Below are positions 44,216 to 52,285 of a DNA stretch of 64,000 bases, in pieces. Below the pieces are notes generated by a model that did no database searches, was not told the origin of the DNA, and was given only the letters and a program-made list of their open reading frames with translations. This DNA is from JAXGXJ01 sp963829545 (GTDB lineage: Bacteria > Actinomycetota > Thermoleophilia > RBG-16-64-13), in the NCBI GenBank assembly GCA_963829545.1, contig CAWHIX010000006.1, forward strand, positions 1-64,000. Direction: 5' to 3'. The position numbers and the translations under genes are program-made. The first letter of the stretch is position 1. The number at the start of each line of letters is the position of its first letter.

Positions 44216-45700
44216 CTAGGGCAGATACTTCTCCAGGTCCACGTCGATGAACTGAGGCCGTTCGAAGCGCTCCTTCAGGTCGAACGGGACGGTGCAGTCG
44301 AAGATGGTCTTGCAGCACGTACCGAAGGTGCGCAACATGGGATTGAACTCGGGGGTGGCGGAGGGATCGAGTGTGTGACACCGCACCCCGGGCAGGAACA
44401 GGGTGCTCACGTCTCCCTGATACCGAGTCGTCATGGCCCACATGACGTCGTTGGTGTCGTACAGGTCGACGTCTTCGTCGACCACGATGACGTGCTTGAG
44501 TTCCGAGAAGGCGGCGAAGGCGACGATGGCGGCCTGGCGTTGACGTCCCTCGTCACCCATGTTGCGCTTCTTGATCTGCAGGATAGCCAGGTACTTGCCG
44601 CCACCGGCCGCATGGCAATAGACGTTCTGGAGGAAGCCGGGCATGGCGTCCTCCACCAGGCGGTAGATGCTGGCTTCAGTAGGCAGTCCGGCCAGGGTCA
44701 CGTGTTCCTCGCCCGGACCGACCAGACACTGGAAGATAGGATCGAAGCGGTGGGTGACCCCGGTGACGTGAAGAACGGGTAGGTCGGGCTGCGCCGTGCC
44801 CACATAGCCCGGGAACTCGGGCATGGCCCACCCACTCCCCGTCAGCGCGTCCTCGTCCACGACTTCGTGTGGACGAAACTCGCCTTCCAGCACGATCTCG
44901 GCTCTCGCGATGGCCTTCGCCGGCTGAGTGAGGCAGTCGACCAGTTCCACTGGCCGGCCGCGCAGGCCTCCGGCGATGGTGAGCTCATCGAAGCCGAGTG
45001 GTGTGGTCGGGGCTTCGAACGAGGTGGCGACGTAGATGGCCGGATCGAAGCCCATGTTCACCGATACAGGGAGCGGCTTGCCCATCGCCCACGCCTTCTC
45101 CAGAAAGTAGCCGATGTGTCGGCCCAGGTTGAAGCTCACGCTCAGCGTGTCGGGACCGTGGAAGCACATGCGGTGGATGGTGACGTCTGAGACGCCCGTC
45201 TCGGGATCCTCCCCGCGCATCAGGGCCATGTTGAGGAAGGCTCCGGTGTCCCTTTTCGTGCTCACGAGCTGTGGGATGAGTGTCCGCACGTCGAAGGGGG
45301 GCTTGAATACGACCTCCTGGCAGGGCGCCGTACCCTGGGCGATGACCACCGGTGGCACTGGTCTTTCCAGGGCCGCGAGCAGATCGAAGGCCAGCCGTTC
45401 CGGTGACGAGCCCAGCAGGAGGGCCGTACGCTCCCGGCTGGCCAGCATGCCGGTGAGGACGCGCATCTTGGAGCCTTTGACCTTCTCGAAGATCATGGCC
45501 GGTCCCAGCTTGGTCGGGGGTGGCGTGGGCGTACCGGCACCCACCCGCCGGTAGACGGCCGGCAGTTCCAGGTACGGATCGACCTCCACGCTCGTGGACA
45601 ACAGCTGCCCCGGGTGCTGGGCCAGAAATGCGAGCGCCGTCCGCAAGTCGATGATGTCGGAGGCCTTCATCCCGGACCCCTCCGTGCTGCTGGTTGGCAT
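44216..45700 (-). CDS. UbiD-family prenylated-FMN decarboxylase
   Basis: A 494-residue UbiD-type protein. Family segments include VSFNLGRHIGYFLEKAWAMG, the PLPVSVNMGFDPAIYVATSF region and IVLEGEFRPHEVVDED with catalytic acidic residues, and IVVDEDVDLYDTNDVMWAM near the end. These enzymes use prFMN to decarboxylate or carboxylate aromatic or unsaturated acids. The partner UbiX (prFMN synthase) is not in the window. The ATG at 45700 follows GAAGGAGGAGCAC. The role in aromatic or phenolic metabolism is suggested by the phloretin-hydrolase-like gene at 47633. Confidence 0.9.
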   Translation of the reverse strand: MPTSSTEGSGMKASDIIDLRTALAFLAQHPGQLLSTSVEVDPYLELPAVYRRVGAGTPTPPPTKLGPAMIFEKVKGSKMRVLTGMLASRERTALLLGSSPERLAFDLLAALERPVPPVVIAQGTAPCQEVVFKPPFDVRTLIPQLVSTKRDTGAFLNMALMRGEDPETGVSDVTIHRMCFHGPDTLSVSFNLGRHIGYFLEKAWAMGKPLPVSVNMGFDPAIYVATSFEAPTTPLGFDELTIAGGLRGRPVELVDCLTQPAKAIARAEIVLEGEFRPHEVVDEDALTGSGWAMPEFPGYVGTAQPDLPVLHVTGVTHRFDPIFQCLVGPGEEHVTLAGLPTEASIYRLVEDAMPGFLQNVYCHAAGGGKYLAILQIKKRNMGDEGRQRQAAIVAFAAFSELKHVIVVDEDVDLYDTNDVMWAMTTRYQGDVSTLFLPGVRCHTLDPSATPEFNPMLRTFGTCCKTIFDCTVPFDLKERFERPQFIDVDLEKYLP

Positions 45701-45868
45701 GTGCTCCTCCTTCGCCGGCGCCTTCTACTCTGAATATATCAGAACCGTAATTCGTTATCGCTTCGGAATGGACGGTGCGGGCAACGGCGGCGGCCTGTGC
45801 GGGGATCCCCCGGACCGTGGGTTTGGCTAGAATGGAGGTCGCAGGCTAACGTCTACAGGGAGTCGATA

Positions 45869-46837
45869 GTGGAGAGCAGACGCCGCGTGGCGGTGGTGGG
45901 AGCGGGGCACACGGGGGCAAGCTGGGCCGGGCTGTTCGCTGCTCACGGCCACTCGGTCACGGTGTACGACACCCAGGAAACGGTGGCGCTCAGGGGGATC
46001 GAGCGGGCTCGGGATGCGGCTCGGTTCCTGCTCGCCAACGACCTCGCGGAGGAGACTGCCGGCCGGGAGGGCATCCGGGACCTTGCGGTCGCCTCGAGCC
46101 TCGAGGAGGCTGTTGCCGACGCCGAGCTGGTGCAGGAATGCGTCCCCGACGACATCTCATTGAAGCGGGCGGTCTTCGCCACCCTCAGCCGGGTGGCGCC
46201 GGAAGAGGCGTTGATAGCCACCAGTTCGTCGGGACTCTCCATAGGCGCGATTCAGCGGGACGCACACCTGCCGGGCCGCACTTTGGCGGCGCACCCGTAC
46301 AACCCGCCTCATCTCATCCCCCTTGTGGAGTTGGCGGCAGGCGCGCTGACGGACCCCGCTTCCATCGATCGCGCGGCGCACTTCTATCGCGCCCTGGGCA
46401 AGGAAGTGGTGGTCGTGAACGGAGACGTCCCGGGGTATATCGCCAACCGGCTTTCGGCTGCCCTGTGGAGGGAAGCCATCGACCTGGTGCGGACCGGCGT
46501 CGCCACCGTCGAAGACGTGGATCGGGCCGTGCGTTCCGGCCCGGGTCTGCGCTGGGCGGCCATGGGCCCGCACCTCATCTACCATCTGGGCGGGGGTCCC
46601 GCGGGAATCCGCGGCCACATAGCTCACCTGACCGCCACCAAGGAAGGCATGCTGCGCGACCTGGCCACTTGGACCACGTTCCCTGCGGAGACCGCTGAGC
46701 TACTGGAGCGCGGTCTGGAGGCCGAGACCGAGGGGCGGTCGCTGGAGGAACTCGAGGCGCAACGAGACGAGGCTCTCGTCGCGCTGCTGAAGGCGCTTCG
46801 CGCCGTGCGGTCGGGCTCCCCTGCCGGGGGGCGCTGA
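45869..46837 (+). CDS. 3-hydroxyacyl-CoA dehydrogenase family (lambda-crystallin-like)
   Basis: A 322-residue NAD-dependent dehydrogenase. The Rossmann motif is VAVVGAGHTGASWAGLFAAH, followed by ELVQECVPDDISLKRAVF and the active-site segment ATSSSGLSIGAI then HPYNPPHLIPLVEL, with the catalytic His; the C-terminal domain has VPGYIANRLSAALWREAIDL. This subgroup resembles lambda-crystallin/carnitine or gulonate dehydrogenases rather than beta-oxidation enzymes. The start is GTG at 45869 after AGGGAGTCGATA. It is divergent from the UbiD-like gene. Confidence 0.87.
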   Translation: MESRRRVAVVGAGHTGASWAGLFAAHGHSVTVYDTQETVALRGIERARDAARFLLANDLAEETAGREGIRDLAVASSLEEAVADAELVQECVPDDISLKRAVFATLSRVAPEEALIATSSSGLSIGAIQRDAHLPGRTLAAHPYNPPHLIPLVELAAGALTDPASIDRAAHFYRALGKEVVVVNGDVPGYIANRLSAALWREAIDLVRTGVATVEDVDRAVRSGPGLRWAAMGPHLIYHLGGGPAGIRGHIAHLTATKEGMLRDLATWTTFPAETAELLERGLEAETEGRSLEELEAQRDEALVALLKALRAVRSGSPAGGR

Positions 46838-46862
46838 GCTTGCCCCGCTCAGGGCGCTGAGC

Positions 46863-47522
46863 CTACTCGATCTGTCCCCGGATGGCGTCGATGGGGTGCG
46901 ACTCGTTGCCTATGCTCACGTAGGTGTCGCCCGATTCCATCAGGGCAACAAGGTCCGCCAGAGTCTGACCCTGGAGCGAACCTACGAGGTCTGCTTCCTC
47001 GATGAACCCCTCGGCGAGCACCCCCGTGAACTCCCCTGTCTCCGTGGGCCCGGGGAAGAGAGTGACCAAAGCCGCCCCTGACGTGCCCGCGGCACCCTCG
47101 TAGATGGTGGCGCTGCTGGGATTGGTGAGCATACTGACCACGTCGAGCACGTAGGTGAGGGTTTCTGCGTCGGCGTCATACCCCATGGTAAGGGTGGCCC
47201 TGGCCTCGGTGTCGAGCGGTGGCACCGACTGGTCCCCGGTGAGTTCGGCGGAGAATGTGGTGGACGTGATCTCGCCGGTGGTGGTGGTCTCCCCGTCTGT
47301 GGTCTCGGTCGACTCGGTGGTCGACGTGGTCTCGGTAGACTCGGTGGTCGACGTAGTCCCGGTCTCGTCGTCTCCCGACAGTCCCACGATGAGCGCCACG
47401 ATCAATATGATCAGGCCCAGGAGGCAGGCGACCGCCACCAGACGGCGTCTCTGCACCTGCTTGGCTCGGCGCTTGCGCGCCCGCTCTCTGGCCAGGGGAT
47501 CAGTTCGGTCTTGCGGTTCCAT
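46863..47522 (-). CDS. CHRD-domain membrane-anchored protein
   Basis: A 219-residue protein. The basic N-terminus (RARKRRAKQVQRRR) leads into one membrane span (LVAVACLLGLIILIVALIVGL), a Thr/Glu-rich linker with repeated TSTTEST units, and a C-terminal CHRD domain (FSAELTGDQSVPPLDTEARA, YVLDVVSM, SGAALVTLFPGP, ending IDAIRGQIE). The domain is therefore outside the cell. Its function is unknown in most bacteria. The linker resembles the Thr-rich stalk of the sortase substrate at 3123. Confidence 0.88.
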   Translation of the reverse strand: MEPQDRTDPLARERARKRRAKQVQRRRLVAVACLLGLIILIVALIVGLSGDDETGTTSTTESTETTSTTESTETTDGETTTTGEITSTTFSAELTGDQSVPPLDTEARATLTMGYDADAETLTYVLDVVSMLTNPSSATIYEGAAGTSGAALVTLFPGPTETGEFTGVLAEGFIEEADLVGSLQGQTLADLVALMESGDTYVSIGNESHPIDAIRGQIE

Positions 47523-47632
47523 GGGACCCTCCGCGACTCAAGTCACCCACGTCGATCGGCTGTACTCTACCCACAGCCCTACCGTATCATTCGCTCATCA
47601 GCGTTACTTCCCTGGTTGTATCGGAGGTTGGA

Positions 47633-48469
47633 ATGGCGGGCTTGCGAGAATTGACGCCCGAAGAGAAGACTAGACCCTACGCCAAGTACTACTACCGCGA
47701 GCATGTGGGGGCGTCCCCGGAATTGGCCCGGCACCTGGACAATCCGAGGCCTATGAACGCCACGGAGGCGCTGCGCATCGAGCGGATGGACGACCTCCTG
47801 CTGCCGGGATATCTGCCGGGCGAGACCGGGTTCTGCACCCTGCCCGGCGGGGGCGCGTACGTCGCGGTGTGCCACCCCATGCCCGGGGTCACGGCCGACA
47901 TGGTGAACTGGTGGTTCGCCTGGCACGGGCTGGAAGACCTGCGCTACATGCTGTGGTCGCCCAAGGACCACTTCGCCGTGTCGATGACCGACGACGACCG
48001 GACCAAGGTGCTCGATCCCGACAGGCCTCTTCTCCTCAAGTTCCAGGGCGTCACCCACCACGTCTACGAGGACATCGGCCAGGGTGGAGACGACCTGTGG
48101 ATAAGCTTCATGACGCCGGAGGACTTCGGTTTCGACACGAGTCGCTGGCACGAGCCCAACGTGGCGACCCTGGTAGCCGCCAACGTCAAGGTCAAGTCGG
48201 GAGGCGCGTCCGACGACGCGCCCCTGCTGCCGGTGGCCATGTGTCACTTCGTACGCGAACTGGCCTCCGGCGACGGCGTCGAGTTCCGCACCCGCTTCTG
48301 GATGGGCTGGCAGATAGTGGACCGCGAGCCGCGTTTCGTGCTGCCCGAGGGGATGGCCATCTCGGAAGCCGTGGCGGCCGGTCTGTTCGAGCACTGCATC
48401 CTCGAGTACTCCAACCTGCGCGCACTGCTACCCGAGATCTACCGGGAGATGGGTGGGGTCGTCGCCTGA
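47633..48469 (+). CDS. Phloretin/2,4-diacetylphloroglucinol hydrolase-like protein
   Basis: A 278-residue protein of the DAPG-hydrolase (PhlG/Phy) family, which cleaves C-C bonds in acylphloroglucinols using a metal ion. Supporting features are the GETGFCTLPGGGAYVAVCHP segment, VTADMVNWWFAWHGLEDLRY (Trp-Trp and His98), HEPNV, a conserved FRTRFWMGW strand near residue 222, and FEHCILEYSNL near the C-terminus. The assignment rests on recalled family pattern. The ATG at 47633 follows TCGGAGG. The neighbouring UbiD and dehydrogenase support degradation of phenolic compounds. The substrate is unknown. Confidence 0.75.
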   Translation: MAGLRELTPEEKTRPYAKYYYREHVGASPELARHLDNPRPMNATEALRIERMDDLLLPGYLPGETGFCTLPGGGAYVAVCHPMPGVTADMVNWWFAWHGLEDLRYMLWSPKDHFAVSMTDDDRTKVLDPDRPLLLKFQGVTHHVYEDIGQGGDDLWISFMTPEDFGFDTSRWHEPNVATLVAANVKVKSGGASDDAPLLPVAMCHFVRELASGDGVEFRTRFWMGWQIVDREPRFVLPEGMAISEAVAAGLFEHCILEYSNLRALLPEIYREMGGVVA

Positions 48470-48482
48470 GAGGCTTGTCGGG

Positions 48483-49124
48483 TCAGCGCGCCCGCCCCAT
48501 CAAGTGCCCGCCGAACCCCGTGACCCACAGGACTATCGGGTAGGCCACCCAGCGCTCTATCCCTCCGTCACCGAGGGGCGCCATCGGGTTGGCGTCGCCG
48601 AGGATGAAATACAGGAGCAGGCTCAGCAAAGCCACGGCGCCCAGGACCACCGAGAAATAGCGGAAAGGCGAGGTCTCCACGCTCCACGCGACGATGGCGG
48701 CCACGCCCCCGGCGGTGAAGGCCAGTAGGGCGAAGAGGGCGTGGACCGTCCCCTGATCGCCCGGGAAGACGCCCACCCCCAGGACTCCCAGCCCGAAGAG
48801 CGCCAGGAAGATGGCGGGGGGAAGGCGTCGGAAGCCGCGCTGCAGGCAGAACGAGGCTCCCAGCATCAACGCTCCCGCGACCATCATCACTGTGTTGAAG
48901 ATGGTGGCCGAGGGTTCTTCGATGACGCTGTCGGGCGGTGCCGTAGCGCCCAGGTCGCTGATCTCGTTCTGCGAGGTGGTGTAGCCGCCGGGGTAGAGGG
49001 CCTCGGCGGTGATTATGCCCATGAGGCTGATCACGCCGGCGGCGAAGAGGAGGGCTCCCGCCACCGCCAGATAGCGGGGTCGCATCATCGTGCCGCGGCC
49101 GGTCGGCCGCCGTGTCTTCGCCAT
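48483..49124 (-). CDS. DUF998-type membrane protein
   Basis: A 213-residue protein with six hydrophobic spans, starting at MMRPRYLAVAGALLFAAGVI after an Arg-rich leader. The motif TTSQNEISDLGATAPP and the GVFPGDQGTVHALFALLAF segment are typical of DUF998. Function unknown. The gene ends 14 bp after the convergent hydrolase. Start at 49124 or the internal ATG at MMRPR. Confidence 0.8.
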   Translation of the reverse strand: MAKTRRPTGRGTMMRPRYLAVAGALLFAAGVISLMGIITAEALYPGGYTTSQNEISDLGATAPPDSVIEEPSATIFNTVMMVAGALMLGASFCLQRGFRRLPPAIFLALFGLGVLGVGVFPGDQGTVHALFALLAFTAGGVAAIVAWSVETSPFRYFSVVLGAVALLSLLLYFILGDANPMAPLGDGGIERWVAYPIVLWVTGFGGHLMGRAR

Positions 49125-49161
49125 GAAAGTTCCTTCCCTGCCTGGGGAACGTCGGACGGCT

Positions 49162-51222
49162 CTATTGTACGCGGCGGCTGCGTAGGAGGCGGGCGTTGAC
49201 GGCCACGATGATGGTGCTGGCCGACATCAGGGCGGCTCCTATTGCCGGACTGAGGATGACGCCGGCCCAAGCCAGAACCCCGGCGGCCAGGGGGATCGCG
49301 ACCACGTTGTAGCCCGTGCCCCAGATGAGGTTCTGAACCATCTTGCGCCAGGTGGCCTGGGTCAGCGACAAGAGGTCGAGCACGCTGCGCGGATCGTTCT
49401 TGACCAGCACGATATCCGCCGACTCGATAGCCACGTCTGTACCGGCTCCGATGGCGATGCCGACGTCCGCCTGTACGAGGGCCGGGGCGTCGTTGACTCC
49501 GTCCCCGACCATGGCCACGGTGAGGCCTCGCTCCTGGATGTCCCGGACGGCCGCTGCCTTACGTTGGGGTAGCACCCCCGCGTAATATTCGTCTAGACCC
49601 AACTCCCCGGCAACCCAGGCGGCCACCTGCTCGTTGTCTCCGGTCAGCATGATGGTGCGGATACCCAGCTTCCGCAGTCCCTCGATCGCCTCCTTGGACT
49701 CGTTTCGCGTCACGTCGGCGAGACCTACGGCCCCGACGACGCGCTCCTCGATCACGACGTAGACGACGGTGACCGGCCTGTCGCCGAGGGGGAGATCTGG
49801 GACCGCGAGGCCCCGTTCTCGCAGATAGCCTGGGCTCACCACCCGCACCCAGCGGCCGTCGACCCTGGCCTCTACACCCTTGCCGGGAATGGCGCTGAAG
49901 CTCTCGACCTCGGCTGGCTTGTGGCCGCGACTCTCCGCCTCTCTTGCTATGCCCTGAGCCACGGGATGCTCCGAGCGCTGCTCCAGCGTGGCCGCCAGGT
50001 GGAGCACCTCTTGCTCGGTGAGGTCGGACGTGGTCCAGATGCCGGCTACCCCGAACCGCCCCTCGGTGAGCGTCCCCGTCTTGTCGAAGACCACAGCATC
50101 CACCGCGCGCGCCCCCTCGAAGGCCGTCCTATCGCGGATGAGGAAACCCTGCCCCGCCGCCAGACCGGTGGATACGGCCACCACCAAGGGGATGGCCAGG
50201 CCGAGGGCGTGGGGACAGGCTATGACCATGACCGTGATGCTTCGTCCCAGCGCGAACTCGAAGCCGCTGCCCAGCAGCAGCCAGACGACGAGGGTCACGA
50301 CCCCCACCGACAAGGCGACGAGGGTCAGCCAGAAGGCGGCCCGGTCGGCCAGATCCTGGCTGTGCGACTTGGTCTCCTGGGCGGCCCTGACCAAAGCGAT
50401 CACCTGGGAGAGATAGGTGTCGGCCCCTGTCTTGGCCACTACTACCTCCAGCGATCCCTCACCGTTGATGGAGCCGCCGATCACCTCCGAGCCGATGGTC
50501 TTTGCCACGGGCGTGGACTCGCCGGTGAGCATCGACTCGTTGATGGAACTGTCTCCGGCGACCACTTTCCCGTCTATGGGGATCTTCCCCCCGGGCTTGA
50601 CCAGCACCCGATCGCCCACTACGAGCTGTGAAAGGGGGACGTCGATCACTGCGCCGTCCTGCTGGAGGAGGTGGGCCTCATCGGGCATCAGTCGCGCCAG
50701 TTCCTCCAGGGCGCGCGAGGTTCCCAGGACTGAGCGCATCTCTAACCAGTGGCCCAGGAGCATGATGTCGACCAGGGTGGCCAATTCCCAGAAGAAGATG
50801 TCACCCTCCACTCCGAAGACCACGGCCATGCTGTAGAAGAAGGCCGCCGAGATGGCTACGGCGACCAGGGTCATCATGGCCGGCTTGAGCCGGGCGACCT
50901 CGGGTACGGCTCCGCTCAAGAAGGGCCATCCGCCCCACAGGTAGACGAAGGCGCTCAAGGCCAGCAGCACGTACTCCGAGCCAGGGAAGGCCAGTCCGGT
51001 CAGTCCGGTCCACTCCTGGATCATGGGGCTGAGGAGGAGGATGGGGATGGTCAGGATCAGACAGACCCAGAAGCGGCGCCTAAGGTCGTCCAGCATGTGC
51101 TGATGGTGGTCGCCGGACCGCCCGGGGTCGTGTTTCGGCGGCGCATCGAGCGTCGCATGCGCATCGTGTCCCGCGTGGGCTCCGTGCGGTGCGCCGTCGG
51201 CCGTCTCGTGGTGCTCGTGCAT
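49162..51222 (-). CDS. copB: CopB-type heavy-metal P-type ATPase
   Basis: A 686-residue metal exporter. The N-terminus is His-rich (MHEHHETADGAPHGAHAGHD), as in CopB. The metal-binding motif in the membrane is CPH (VMVIACPHALGLAIPLV), then the phosphorylation motif DKTGTLTEG, the HP locus SEHPVAQGIA, and the hinge MVGDGVNDAPALVQAD. CPH-type P1B ATPases usually export Cu+/Cu2+ or Ag+. No N-terminal HMA domain is visible. The ATG at 51222 follows CAGGGGGGTG. No metal-responsive regulator is adjacent. Confidence 0.92.
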   Translation of the reverse strand: MHEHHETADGAPHGAHAGHDAHATLDAPPKHDPGRSGDHHQHMLDDLRRRFWVCLILTIPILLLSPMIQEWTGLTGLAFPGSEYVLLALSAFVYLWGGWPFLSGAVPEVARLKPAMMTLVAVAISAAFFYSMAVVFGVEGDIFFWELATLVDIMLLGHWLEMRSVLGTSRALEELARLMPDEAHLLQQDGAVIDVPLSQLVVGDRVLVKPGGKIPIDGKVVAGDSSINESMLTGESTPVAKTIGSEVIGGSINGEGSLEVVVAKTGADTYLSQVIALVRAAQETKSHSQDLADRAAFWLTLVALSVGVVTLVVWLLLGSGFEFALGRSITVMVIACPHALGLAIPLVVAVSTGLAAGQGFLIRDRTAFEGARAVDAVVFDKTGTLTEGRFGVAGIWTTSDLTEQEVLHLAATLEQRSEHPVAQGIAREAESRGHKPAEVESFSAIPGKGVEARVDGRWVRVVSPGYLRERGLAVPDLPLGDRPVTVVYVVIEERVVGAVGLADVTRNESKEAIEGLRKLGIRTIMLTGDNEQVAAWVAGELGLDEYYAGVLPQRKAAAVRDIQERGLTVAMVGDGVNDAPALVQADVGIAIGAGTDVAIESADIVLVKNDPRSVLDLLSLTQATWRKMVQNLIWGTGYNVVAIPLAAGVLAWAGVILSPAIGAALMSASTIIVAVNARLLRSRRVQ

Positions 51223-51381
51223 CACCCCCCCTGCGCTGATCGTCCAGTAGAAGCCGTGATACCCGCCCGCGCTCCTTGTCGAACCCAAGGGCTCTGCTCC
51301 AGCGACGACTCCGACGGCGGTCGAGATATCTCACGCTCCAGGTGTCTCGCTCCAGGGAGGTCCGCGCTACACTGGGCGTGG

Positions 51382-52218
51382 ATGGCGAGTCTGTGGGACA
51401 TGCTGCGCAACCTGATCGGCGGCGGCCCGCGCGCAGCGGGGCCGCCCCGTGTCGCTCCTCGCGCCTCCTCCTTCCATCTCATCTGGGATCTTCCCGGTCC
51501 TCCCGCAGGTCCCCCGCCTGCGGAGAGACGCCTGGTGGAGGTCTCGGCCACGCTCGAGGTGCTGGTGCCGCCCCGGGTCGAGGCGCTCTACTTCTGGGCC
51601 CTCCAGGTCGATCTGGCCGACGGTCGGGGGATCTGGGGCGGCGGGCACACCGGATTGCAGTGGAACCGGCGCTACCCAGGCGGCAAGGCCGTCAACTGGG
51701 GTGGGTACGCTTCCCCCGAACAAGGAGGGCGGGTCCTCTCCGGCTCGGCCTCCTCTCTTCCCGGCTTTCCCGACGATCCCAACACCCTCGCGTTCTCGTG
51801 GCAGGTGGCGCGGCCGTACCGGTTCCGGGTCTACTCCTCCGATGATCTCGCCGGGGCCTGGCGGGCGGAAGTGGTCGATCTCGTGTCCGGCGATGCTCGC
51901 GTCATTCGGGACCTGCTTCCCTCCCCGGGCCGCGGCTCGGGTCCCGTCTACCTGGCGCGGCCGCTGGTGTGGTCGGAGGTCTTCGCCGGCTGCGATGCGC
52001 CTTCCGTCACCGTCCGCTGGAGCGGACTACGGGCTGTGGACGCGAGCGGGGCGGTACTGAGCCCGGAGACGGTCCAAGTGAACTACCAGGCGGCGGCCGA
52101 GGGCGGCTGTGCGAACACCACGGTGGCGACCGACGCGCTGGGCGTGCTGCAGATCACCGGGGTGGAACGCTCGGTGTCTCAGGGGGGCGTTCTGATACTG
52201 CCCGACGCAGCGCGCTGA
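51382..52218 (+). CDS. Unknown protein, possible beta-sandwich domain
   Basis: A 278-residue protein I do not recognise. The N-terminus (MASLWDMLRNLIGGGPRAAG) shows no signal peptide. The region WALQVDLADGRGIWGGGHTG followed by LQWNRRYPGGKAVNWGGY is rich in Gly/Trp, and PYRFRVYSSDDLAGAWRAEV reads as beta strands; a carbohydrate-binding or lectin-like fold is possible but unproven. Three Cys are far apart. It is divergent from copB. The short gap (about 160 bp) could hold shared promoters. Confidence 0.65.
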   Translation: MASLWDMLRNLIGGGPRAAGPPRVAPRASSFHLIWDLPGPPAGPPPAERRLVEVSATLEVLVPPRVEALYFWALQVDLADGRGIWGGGHTGLQWNRRYPGGKAVNWGGYASPEQGGRVLSGSASSLPGFPDDPNTLAFSWQVARPYRFRVYSSDDLAGAWRAEVVDLVSGDARVIRDLLPSPGRGSGPVYLARPLVWSEVFAGCDAPSVTVRWSGLRAVDASGAVLSPETVQVNYQAAAEGGCANTTVATDALGVLQITGVERSVSQGGVLILPDAAR

Positions 52219-52285
52219 TCGCAGCAGGGCCCCCGCTCACACGGCGGTGGCTCGTCCTTGGGCGCCGCCCACGCCGAGCTCTTCG

